Source: Salinarimonas soli
GTDB taxonomy: Bacteria > Pseudomonadota > Alphaproteobacteria > Rhizobiales > Beijerinckiaceae
Assembly: GCF_008386575.1 (NCBI RefSeq)
Contig: NZ_VUOA01000035.1
Span: forward strand, 1-64,000
Reading direction: 5' to 3'
Length of the DNA: 64,000 nt
Position 1 is the first letter of the stretch. Every line of letters begins with the position of its first letter. A model generated the notes under the pieces. It was not told the DNA's origin, did no database searches, and saw only the letters and a program-made list of their open reading frames with translations. Made by a program: the position numbers and the translations under genes. This document shows, in pieces, positions 9,785 to 16,577 of this stretch.

Positions 9785-10248
9785 GCGCGGCCCGCGACGG
9801 CCTCGACGCGCCGCCGGTCGATCCGGACGCTGTCGCGGCCTACCGGCTGGAGGACCAGATCGGATACCTGATCCGCCGCGCCCACCAGCGCGCCTCCGCG
9901 ATCTTCGAGGCGGTGATGGGCGAGTTCGAGGTGACGCCCGTGCAGTTCGCGGCCCTCGCCAAGCTTCACGATCTCGGCCCCACCTCGCAGAACCTGCTCG
10001 GACGGGGCGTCGGCATCGACCCCGCCACCATGTTCGGCGTCGCCGGGCGCCTCGCGAAGCGCGGCTTCGTCCACGCCACCCCCGATCCCGCCGACGCCCG
10101 CCTCGTCCTCCTCGACCTCACCCCCGAGGGCCGCGCCGTCGTGGAGGCCATGAAGGCGCGCGGCGCCGAGGTGAGCGCCCGGACGCTGGCGCCGTTGACC
10201 GCGGACGAGGCGCAGACGCTGGTGCGGCTGATGGGGAGGCTCGGGTGA
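9781..10248 (+). CDS. MarR-family transcriptional regulator
   Basis: A 155-residue winged-helix regulator. The middle holds the recognition helix region (GPTSQNLLGRGVGIDPATMFGVAGRLAKRGFVHA), followed by the wing (PDPADARLVLLDLTPEGRAV), the usual MarR signature. Translation likely starts at GTG 9781, whose GTGA overlaps the stop of the reductase gene, because no ATG lies near the conserved N-terminus (YRLEDQIGYLIRRA). It lies inside the heterocycle operon and probably responds to an aromatic acid intermediate of the pathway. Operator not identified. Confidence 0.88.
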   Translation: MSAARDGLDAPPVDPDAVAAYRLEDQIGYLIRRAHQRASAIFEAVMGEFEVTPVQFAALAKLHDLGPTSQNLLGRGVGIDPATMFGVAGRLAKRGFVHATPDPADARLVLLDLTPEGRAVVEAMKARGAEVSARTLAPLTADEAQTLVRLMGRLG

Positions 10249-10264
10249 GCGCGGCGGCAGACAA

Positions 10265-10426
10265 TCCCCCTCCCCCTTGCGGGGAGGGGCTCGGGGTGGG
10301 GGTCGGGACGCCACCCCCCGTCGGTCCAGGATTAAGCTTGTACGGACGTGCGTGCTCCAAGCCCGTTCCCGCCAGCTCCGACTTTCCGACCCCCACCCCT
10401 AACCCCTCCCCGCAAGGGGGAGGGGG
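10265..10426. repeat. Long inverted repeat of two REP-like units flanking a short spacer
   Basis: The 187-bp gap between the MarR and UPF0280 genes holds two arms of about 42 bp, at 10265-10307 and 10386-10426, that are almost perfect reverse complements. Each arm itself contains a small hairpin. The arrangement matches a BIME-like head-to-head REP pair and could form a long stem in mRNA. Confidence 0.75.
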
Positions 10427-10435
10427 ATCGCGTCC

Positions 10436-11311
10436 ATGACCCCCGCGTGGTCCGAGCCCACGCTCCAGCCGCTCACCGGCGAGCGGCTGCACCTCCAGCA
10501 CGGCCCCATCGACGTGGTGCTGCGGGCCTGGGGCGCGGGGGCGGCCGTGCGGGTGTCCTATGAGGCGGCCTGGGAGCGGTTTCGCGCGATCCTCCCCGAG
10601 CTCGCGGGCGAGCTCCACGAGCTACGCCGCCCCGTCGCCGAGCGCCCCCGCGTCGACGGCGCGGTCGCCCGGCGGATGGTGGCGGCGTGCCGGCCCTATC
10701 GGGAATTCGTGACCCCCATGGCCGCCGTGGCGGGCGCGGTCGCCGACGAGATCCTCGCCGCGATGACCGACGCCGCGCCCCTCGACCGGGCCTTCGTGAA
10801 CGACGGCGGCGACATCGCCGTGCATCTGACCGAAGGCGAGACCTTCACGATCGCGCTCGCCGCCGATTTCGCGCGTGGGCCGGTGCCGGCCGTGAACGGG
10901 CAGCTCACGCTGCGCTTCGACGATCGCATCGGCGGCATCGCCACCTCGGGCACGCAGGGGCGCTCGTTCTCCCTCGGCATCGCCGATTCGGTGACGGTGC
11001 TCGCCCGCGACGCCGCCGCGGCGGACGCTGCCGCGACCCTCATCGCCAACGCCGTCGACCTGCCCGGCCACCCCGCGATCCGGCGCGAGCCGGCCTGCGA
11101 TCTCGATCCCGATTCCGATCTCGGCGACCGCCCCGTCACCACGGCCGTCGGCGCGCTGGATGCCGCCGAGATCGAGGCCGCGCTTCAAGCGGGGCTTGCC
11201 CGCGCGGCGGCCTATCGCGCCGCAGGCCTCATCCGTGATGCCGCGCTCACCCTGCGCGGCCGAACCCTCGTTCTCGGGCACCTCGCCCGCCTTCAGGAGA
11301 CCCTCCCATGA
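10436..11311 (+). CDS. UPF0280 family protein (ApbE-related)
   Basis: A 291-residue protein resembling the UPF0280 family, distantly related to the ApbE FMN transferases. FVNDGGDIAVHL near residue 123 and GIATSGTQGRSFSLGIADSVTVLA near residue 165 match the conserved nucleotide-binding and catalytic regions of that fold. No signal peptide is seen, unlike classical periplasmic ApbE, so it should act in the cytoplasm. Its ATG lies just past the inverted repeat, and its stop overlaps the next start (ATGA). Function unproven. A cofactor-attachment or maturation role for an enzyme of this cluster is an inference. Confidence 0.75.
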   Translation: MTPAWSEPTLQPLTGERLHLQHGPIDVVLRAWGAGAAVRVSYEAAWERFRAILPELAGELHELRRPVAERPRVDGAVARRMVAACRPYREFVTPMAAVAGAVADEILAAMTDAAPLDRAFVNDGGDIAVHLTEGETFTIALAADFARGPVPAVNGQLTLRFDDRIGGIATSGTQGRSFSLGIADSVTVLARDAAAADAAATLIANAVDLPGHPAIRREPACDLDPDSDLGDRPVTTAVGALDAAEIEAALQAGLARAAAYRAAGLIRDAALTLRGRTLVLGHLARLQETLP

Positions 11312-11889
11312 CCATCGCGGTCCGCAAGCTCGTCGTCGCCGTCGAGGAGGTCCGTCACGACGGCGGACCGCCGCTGGCGGCGCCGATCCTCAAGGGCTGG
11401 GTGGCCTGCGTGCTGGCGAACCCCTTCGCCGGACGCCACGAGCCCGACATCGCGCCCATGATGGACGCCCTGAAACCCTTAGGCCTGGAGTGCTCGACGA
11501 AGCTTCTTGCGGCCATGGGCGGCGATCCGGGGCGGATCGAGGCCTACGGCAAGGCTTCCCTCGTGGGAGCGGCGGGCGAGCTGGAGCACGGGGCGCTCTG
11601 GCATGTGCCCGGGGGCTACGCCATGCGCGAGATGCTGGGGCAGGCGCTCGCCATCGTGCCCTCGATGACGAAGGTCGGGCCGATGGGCGCTTCCCTCGAC
11701 GTGCCGATTCACCACAAGGACGCGGCCTATGTCCGCTCGCATTTCGACGGCATCACCGTGACGGTCGCCGACGCGCCGCGCGCCGACGAGATCATGTTCG
11801 TGCTCGCCATGACCACGGGCGGGCGCCCCCATGCCCGGGTCGGCGGGCTCACGAAGGAGGCCATCGCGAAGTGGGACGGCCAGCGCTGA
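11308..11889 (+). CDS. DUF1185 / amino-acid-synthesis family protein
   Basis: A 193-residue protein matching the AA_synth (DUF1185) family in overall length and in segments such as GWVACVLANPFAGRHEPDI near residue 30 and GPMGASLDVPIHHKDAAYVRSHFDG near residue 125. Structures exist for the family but its reaction is not established. It overlaps the UPF0280 gene by 4 bp and ends the operon. Such genes often sit beside molybdenum hydroxylase and hydantoinase genes, so a hydrolase or isomerase role in the same pathway is plausible but not shown. Confidence 0.8.
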   Translation: MTIAVRKLVVAVEEVRHDGGPPLAAPILKGWVACVLANPFAGRHEPDIAPMMDALKPLGLECSTKLLAAMGGDPGRIEAYGKASLVGAAGELEHGALWHVPGGYAMREMLGQALAIVPSMTKVGPMGASLDVPIHHKDAAYVRSHFDGITVTVADAPRADEIMFVLAMTTGGRPHARVGGLTKEAIAKWDGQR

Positions 11890-11969
11890 GGCCCGCCCGT
11901 CCGGGTCGGCCCCGGCTTGGAGGGCGCCCGGCTTTCCCATAAGGTAGCCCTGTCAAGCACGGGCCGCCC

Positions 11970-12296
11970 ATGAGCACCTTTTCCAGCGCCTTCCCCGATT
12001 CGATGGACGACAAGCGCGCCGCCGTCCTGGAGGCGATCGCCCGGATCGAGGACGGCGGGCCGGCGGACCTTCAGGGCCTGCGGGAGGATCTCGTGGTCAT
12101 CACGAGCCTGATTCGCCGCAATCCCGGGATCGAGGCGGCCACCGAGGATCTCTACGAGGCCGCGGCGGCGGTGCACGCCACGGGCAGCGACGATGCGGAC
12201 GGGGCCCGGCGCCTGCGGCTCCTGCGCGAGGCCGCCGCCCGCTGGACCGAGCGGCTCGGCCAGGCGCAGCCGCCGGACGCGGCGCCGGAGGGGTGA
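11970..12296 (+). CDS. Hypothetical protein, 108 residues, helical
   Basis: I do not recognise this protein. It is mostly predicted helix, acidic, with no cysteine, signal peptide or membrane segment. The start (MSTFSSAF) lies 80 bp after the DUF1185 stop. Codon usage is like its neighbours, with a strong G/C third position, which supports coding. The product could be a small cytoplasmic helper. It ends 10 bp before a convergent gene. Confidence 0.6.
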   Translation: MSTFSSAFPDSMDDKRAAVLEAIARIEDGGPADLQGLREDLVVITSLIRRNPGIEAATEDLYEAAAAVHATGSDDADGARRLRLLREAAARWTERLGQAQPPDAAPEG

Positions 12297-12305
12297 GCCC
12301 CGGCG

Positions 12306-12551
12306 TCAGGCCTTGACGAGGTTGTCGTCGAGCCAGGCCACGATGTCGGCGCTCTCAAGGATCGGCTTGCCGTCCACCACGAGGCAGGGCACCTGCCCGC
12401 GCCCGGTCAGCGCCTGCAGATCGCTCTCGGCGCCTGGGGCCTCGGAGAGCTCGAGATAGTCGATGCGCTCCTTGAGCCCGTTGGCGTCGACGAAGTCGCG
12501 CACGCGCGCCGAATAGGGGCAGCGCCAGCGGTGGTAGAGCTGGATCGTCAT
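12306..12551 (-). CDS. Glutaredoxin-like / GST N-terminal-domain protein
   Basis: An 81-residue single thioredoxin-fold domain. It opens with MTIQLYHRW followed by the redox motif C11-P-Y-S14, and has the cis-proline loop (QVPCLVV) and the GST/glutaredoxin glutathione-binding ESADI. The length fits a free-standing monothiol-like glutaredoxin or the N-terminal half of a glutathione transferase. The ATG at 12551 is used. The open frame further upstream is arginine-rich and not protein-like. A role in thiol-disulfide exchange with glutathione in the cytoplasm is likely. Confidence 0.85.
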   Translation of the reverse strand: MTIQLYHRWRCPYSARVRDFVDANGLKERIDYLELSEAPGAESDLQALTGRGQVPCLVVDGKPILESADIVAWLDDNLVKA

Positions 12552-12764
12552 CGGGGCATCCCTGTCAAGGGGCCGGCACCACGCCGCCCGCGAACGACAA
12601 CGCGCCCGGGCGCGCCCGGATCGCCCGCCCGCGACGTGCGGTCCGTCACCGGGCAAATCTTAAAAGTCCGTTAACGCTGGGACGTGACAGGAGGCCCGAG
12701 GCGTCGTCACATCGTCGCGTTGTTGCGTCATGATTCGTTTCAAGGAATTCATTGGGAGGCTTGA

Positions 12765-13040
12765 ATGGCCATGAGCTCGCCTGCCGACAACGGCGCGTCC
12801 TACAATCTCTTCCGTCGGCGCTGCGCCCCCGATCTCTACTGCGCGGTGGCGCAGGCCCACCCGGTTCCGGGCTTCATCGACGGGGAGAGCTGGGAGTTCG
12901 CGGGCGCGGCCCAGGACGAGCGGGACGCCCCCGACGGCTTCCAGGTGCGGGAAGCGCGTCTCGGCACGCGCCTCAACGGCTTCTACGTGTTCCTCGCCTA
13001 TCGGAAGGCGATGCCGATGCGCGAGCGCCGGGCCGCCTGA
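12765..13040 (+). CDS. Hypothetical protein, 91 residues
   Basis: I do not recognise the family. A clear ribosome-binding site (GGGAGG) lies about 8 bases before the ATG. The AT-richer stretch at 12665-12750 upstream looks like a promoter region. The protein (NLFRRRCAPDLYCAVAQ, later LNGFYVFLAYRK) is soluble, with two cysteines and no signal sequence. It stands alone between a convergent-facing glutaredoxin and a dispersed repeat. Coding potential is judged good from the start context. Confidence 0.6.
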   Translation: MAMSSPADNGASYNLFRRRCAPDLYCAVAQAHPVPGFIDGESWEFAGAAQDERDAPDGFQVREARLGTRLNGFYVFLAYRKAMPMRERRAA

Positions 13041-13106
13041 GGGAGGGCTCGGGAGGAGCCGCGTCTGCCACTCTGACCCCCGTCTCTGCCTTCGCGGGGG
13101 CGGATC

Positions 13107-13268
13107 TGAGAAACTGGCTCATAGGTACGGCCCACCCTCTGTCCTCGTCCTGAGGTGCCCTGCCGAGCAGGGCCTCGAAGGGCGCTCCAGGGATCTCCGG
13201 AGGGCTGTGGAACCGTCGTGCGTGCTTCGAGACGGCCTGCCACGCAGGCCTCCTCAGCATGAGGGGGG
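13107..13268 (-). repeat. Dispersed repeat, copy 1 (inverted relative to copies 2 and 4)
   Basis: This about 160-bp non-coding element contains the recognisable parts CCTGAGGTGCCCTGC, GGCCTCGAAGGGCGCTCCAGG, GTGCGTGCTTCGAGACGG and CTCAGCATGAGG. Related copies are at about 16371-16530, 21075-21210 and 63126-63280. Each lies between genes. It fills nearly all of the 254-bp gap between 13040 and the NepR-like gene. Confidence 0.8.
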
Positions 13269-13294
13269 TTGGAGGGCGCGAAGCGGCCGGGCCT

Positions 13295-13504
13295 CTAACG
13301 CCCGCCTTTCTCCCGGGCGGCGAGGGTCTGGAGCATCTCGGCGATGCGGTCCGGCACGGGTTCCTGAATCATCGGTTCGTAGGCCTCGCGCATGCGCCGG
13401 CCGATGAAGGCGGTGAGCTCCGGCTGAAGACGGTCCGATCCGTAGGGGCCGTTTACGCGGGGGCTCGGCGCCCGGCCCGGCCGTCTCTCGTCGTTGGTTG
13501 CCAT
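13295..13504 (-). CDS. NepR-like anti-sigma factor domain protein
   Basis: A 69-residue protein whose C-terminal half (LTAFIGRRMREAYEPMIQEP, then VPDRIAEMLQTL) matches the NepR signature of two helices joined by EPVPDR. NepR sequesters the EcfG sigma factor of the alphaproteobacterial general stress response until PhyR frees it. The ATG at 13504 (MATNDERR) is chosen over one 33 bp upstream. Usually nepR is beside ecfG or phyR, and neither is seen here, so this is probably one of several paralogues. The neighbouring minus-strand gene is a CYTH-like protein. Confidence 0.72.
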   Translation of the reverse strand: MATNDERRPGRAPSPRVNGPYGSDRLQPELTAFIGRRMREAYEPMIQEPVPDRIAEMLQTLAAREKGGR

Positions 13505-13630
13505 CAGCGTCCTACTCCCGGTGCCGGCGACGGGCACCCCAGGTTCGAGCTTGGTCCGATCGCCGCCCCAGGGACGGGGCGACGTCGCCTGCGCACGTTT
13601 TGGCCCCCCGGCCCGTTCCGTGATCCGGCG

Positions 13631-14413
13631 TCATCCGGCCCGGCGGGCCGGCAGCAGGCGGGCGAGGTCGGAGAGACCCCGCCCGGTTCGCTCCCCGCTC
13701 CGCTCCACCTCGACACGGGTGGAGCGCGCGGCGTCGCGAGCCTCGTCCAAGCCCGCGCGCTCGGCGGCGTCGGCCGGCTCCGTCGCGGGCTCACCGTCGG
13801 GCTCCCCTCCGGAGGGCAGCTCTGCGGCGCTCTCGGCATCGGCGAGGGGCACGTCCACGGCGTCGCTCGCGCCGTCGGCCGCGGGCGCCGCGTTGCGCGG
13901 ATCCTCGAGCACGTCGAGGAGGGCCTCGACCGCCCGGTTGTCGGGGGTCACGTCGCTGTCGTCGGGGATGCCCTGGAGGCCCAGCGCGCCGGGCTCGTAG
14001 GGGGCCTGCGCCGTGATGTCGGGGCCGAACCAGGGCGGCGCCTCGAACGCCGCAGCGGCGGCCTCGTCGACGAAGGCGACGGTGATCGTGTCGAGCCGTC
14101 CTGGGCGGGTGAAGCGGTCGAGGAGCGCCGCCTCGCCTCCGGGCAGGGTCAGCGCGGTGCGCCCGAAGCCGACGAGGCCGCCCGTCGCCGCGATCAGCGC
14201 CTCGGCATGGCGCCTCGGGATGTCGAAGCGCTCCTCGGAGGGCTCCCCGCCCATGACGAGGGTCAGGTACGCGGCGGCGGTCTCGATCCGCACGGTCTGG
14301 CGCCGGTCGGCCTGCGGCGGGAAGAAGCCCTCGACGATCTCGTCGTGCCGTCCGCGCTGCCGCTCGATCAGGCGGGCGAGGGATGAGGCGACCAGGAAGC
14401 GCCGAACGGCCAT
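13631..14413 (-). CDS. Divergent CYTH-like domain protein with acidic C-terminal tail
   Basis: A 260-residue protein. Residues 1-150 look like a degenerate CYTH domain: MAVRRFLV at the start, a VRIE strand, a late strand VAFVDEAAAAAFEAPPWFG and then YEPGALGLQGIP. Classical CYTH proteins act on triphosphates and begin with an ExExK motif, which is not evident here, so catalysis is doubtful. Residues 150-260 are an acidic, alanine- and proline-rich low-complexity tail. The ATG at 14413 matches the usual CYTH N-terminus. The upstream gene pointing the same way is a NepR homologue 126 bp downstream of this stop. Identification is by my reading of the fold pattern. Confidence 0.55.
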   Translation of the reverse strand: MAVRRFLVASSLARLIERQRGRHDEIVEGFFPPQADRRQTVRIETAAAYLTLVMGGEPSEERFDIPRRHAEALIAATGGLVGFGRTALTLPGGEAALLDRFTRPGRLDTITVAFVDEAAAAAFEAPPWFGPDITAQAPYEPGALGLQGIPDDSDVTPDNRAVEALLDVLEDPRNAAPAADGASDAVDVPLADAESAAELPSGGEPDGEPATEPADAAERAGLDEARDAARSTRVEVERSGERTGRGLSDLARLLPARRAG

Positions 14414-14659
14414 GATGAACTCCATACTCAGACGACTCACAGCGCCGACTAACGCTGGGTGAGGCGGTCGGTTCCAGCAATGTTGATGAAAATTTTAGAG
14501 GAAAGATCCAGACGATCCCGCAGGGGCGAGAGTCGTCGGGATCATCTACTTGGAACGCGGCGCGCCGGGGACTCGCGATCGACTCGCGCCGACACGCCTC
14601 GCATGGATCAAGACGTGGCCGAGGCCCGCGCCGGCCGCGGCTTCATGACTCGACTACGT

Positions 14660-15262
14660 TCAGCGCAGCGCCACGACCTGGCCCGAGCTGTCGAGGCGGC
14701 ACGAGACGCGGGCGCGGCGGACATGGGTCTTCGCCCCGCCGCGATACTCGACGACCGCGTTGAGCGGCACCGTCAGGGCACCGTCCTTGAGGCGGGTCGG
14801 CGCGCCGGCCGGCGAGACGTCCACGCGCACGGCGCCGTGGCGGCGCGAGACCGCCGTCAGGGAGCTGCCGCAGGTGGCAAGAGCGGCGGGCGGGGCCGCA
14901 GCCGGAGGGGCTACGTCCGGCTTTCGCCGCTCGCGCGCGGCCTCGACCCGGCGCGCGGGCGGGGCCGGAACGGCTCTGGGCCGCACGGGCGCGCTCAGCG
15001 ATGCCGGCCGCTCGCGCGGGAGCCGGCGCGGCGCGACGACCTCGATCTCCTCCTCGTCGTCGTCGAAGGGCTCCGGCGCCACCACGTAGACCTCGCGAGT
15101 CCCGGCGCGGCCCGCGGCCGAAAAGGCGCCCGCCGCGATGGAGCCGGCGATCAGGCCCGGCAGGAGGCCGCGGAAGTCGCGCGCCTCGACGGGGGTCGCG
15201 AGGAGGGCCCCGCCGAGGGCGAGGGCCGAGAGGGCAGTCCCGATGCTGTGCCGAGCGGTCAT
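14660..15262 (-). CDS. Exported hypothetical protein
   Basis: A 200-residue protein with a signal peptide (hydrophobic ALSALALGGALLAT followed by PVEARD) and a second small-residue segment (LLPGLIAGSIAAGAFSAA) that may anchor it. An acidic patch (DDDEEE) and a proline-rich linker follow. A C-terminal domain of about 70 residues has two cysteines (TCGSS and VSCRL) that could form a disulfide. Similar short exported proteins with conserved C-terminal cysteines are common in Methylobacterium, but I know no function. The ATG at 15262 is placed right before the signal sequence. Confidence 0.6.
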   Translation of the reverse strand: MTARHSIGTALSALALGGALLATPVEARDFRGLLPGLIAGSIAAGAFSAAGRAGTREVYVVAPEPFDDDEEEIEVVAPRRLPRERPASLSAPVRPRAVPAPPARRVEAARERRKPDVAPPAAAPPAALATCGSSLTAVSRRHGAVRVDVSPAGAPTRLKDGALTVPLNAVVEYRGGAKTHVRRARVSCRLDSSGQVVALR

Positions 15263-15594
15263 GAGCGGGGTCCTCGGGTGTCGCGGGAGGGACGGCGCCA
15301 TCGGCGCGGCCGGTCCTGCGGGGATCGCGGGCAGGACGGATCGAGCGACGCCCGCGGGTCACCTCGATCGTGGTCGGTGTCGTGGAAGCCCGGAGGCGGC
15401 CTGTTGTCGGCGGCATCGGGGCGATACGTCCCCGGCATCAACAACCTCTTCCCTGGATGTGGCGACCCGCCCAACGTCTTTCAAGACCGCCCGTTCCCGG
15501 CCACGGGCGCAGGGCCGCGTTGTCGCGGGGCCGAACCGGCCCGGAAACCTGCCGTTGTGCCCTCGACACCCTGCCGCCCGAGGAGACACGTGCC
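15263..15594. other. Intergenic region between divergent genes
   Basis: This 332-bp region separates an exported protein gene (minus) from a methyltransferase gene (plus) and should hold both promoters. I see no clear operator, hairpin or RNA. Only a GAGGAGA ribosome-binding site just before 15595 is evident. Confidence 0.5.
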
Positions 15595-16335
15595 ATGACG
15601 CGGACCATCCCTGCCTGGTGCCTTGGCCTGGCGCTGGCCCTGCCCCTCCCCGCGCCCGCGCAGGAGATCGTGCCGCTCGCGCCGCCGGGCGCGCCCGCCT
15701 CCGCCTTCCCGCGGCCCGACCGGCCGATCGCGGAGATCGTCAGCCCCATCTGGGCCGACGAGGCGAGCCGGGACGCCATCGACGAGGCAGGCCAGCTCGC
15801 GCGCCGCCTCGCCGTGCGCCCCGGCATGACGGTGGCCGACATCGGCGCGGGCAGCGGCTACCACACGGTCCGGTTCTCGAAGATGGTGGGGCCGGAGGGG
15901 CGGATCCTCGCCCAGGACGTCACCCCGGCCTATCTCGCCGATCTCGCCCGCCGGGTGCGCTCGGAGAAGCTCTCCAACGTCACGCTCGCGCTCGGCGAAC
16001 CGCACGATCCGCGCCTCCCGCCGGGCTCGGTCGACGTGGCGATCCTCGTCCACATGTATCACGAGATCGCCCAGCCCTTCGCCTTCCTCCACAACCTCGT
16101 CCCGGCGCTCAAGCCGGGCGCCAGGGTCGGCATCGTGGACCTCGCCCGGCCCACCTGGCAGCACGGCACGCCGCCCGATCTCCTGCGCTGCGAGGTCGAG
16201 GCGGTGGGCTACCGGCAGGTGGCGCTCGGCCCGCTCCAGGGGAATCTCGGCTATCTCGCGATCTTCGAGCCCCCGGCCGAAGGCGCCCGCGTCGATCCCG
16301 CCGCCATCCGGCCCTGCCCTGTCGGAAAGCCCTGA
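15595..16335 (+). CDS. Exported class I SAM-dependent methyltransferase-like protein
   Basis: A 246-residue protein with an N-terminal signal peptide (WCLGLALALPLPAPAQ) and a methyltransferase fold. The SAM-binding motif I is VADIGAGSGYHTVRFS near residue 80, and motif IV-like (VDVAILVHMYHEI) lies near residue 145. GAGGAGA precedes the ATG at 15595. Proteins like this (compare the COG4798-type predicted methyltransferases) are known, yet export is odd because SAM is made in the cytoplasm. The N-terminus may be a membrane anchor facing inward. Substrate unknown. Confidence 0.8.
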   Translation: MTRTIPAWCLGLALALPLPAPAQEIVPLAPPGAPASAFPRPDRPIAEIVSPIWADEASRDAIDEAGQLARRLAVRPGMTVADIGAGSGYHTVRFSKMVGPEGRILAQDVTPAYLADLARRVRSEKLSNVTLALGEPHDPRLPPGSVDVAILVHMYHEIAQPFAFLHNLVPALKPGARVGIVDLARPTWQHGTPPDLLRCEVEAVGYRQVALGPLQGNLGYLAIFEPPAEGARVDPAAIRPCPVGKP

Positions 16336-16370
16336 AAGGCTGGCCCGGAACACCTGTGCGCTCCCCCTTT

Positions 16371-16530
16371 CATGCTGAGGTGCCCTGCGGAGCCCGGCCT
16401 CGAGGCACGCACCTCGCTGCCGACGCCGTCCGGAGACCTCTGGAGCGTCCTTCGAGGCCCGCCTGCGGCGGGCCTCGAAGGACGAGGGTGGTGGGTGGAC
16501 CGTCCTTATGGGCGGGCCTCTCAGGACGAG
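16371..16530 (+). repeat. Dispersed repeat, copy 2
   Basis: It starts CATGCTGAGGTGCCCTGCG, continues GAGCGTCCTTCGAGGCCCGCC, and ends CGTCCTTATGGGCGGGCCTC then TCAGGACGAG. It matches copy 4 (63126-63280) in the same orientation and copies 1 and 3 in reverse. It occupies the gap between convergent methyltransferase and phospholipase D genes. Confidence 0.8.
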
Positions 16531-16577
16531 GGTGGAGCGTGGGAGCTCCTCGTGGGCAGGCCTCTGAGCACGCCCGG

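Noticed and set aside
5049-10426. Repeated short palindromes as a CRISPR array
   Set aside because: The hairpins are irregularly spaced, in different gaps, and lack uniform spacers. They fit REP-like elements.
13259-14386. A 375-codon plus-strand frame over the NepR/CYTH region
   Set aside because: The minus strand offers two proteins with recognisable motifs, while this frame reads as Gly/Arg/Ala-rich noise and begins inside a dispersed repeat.
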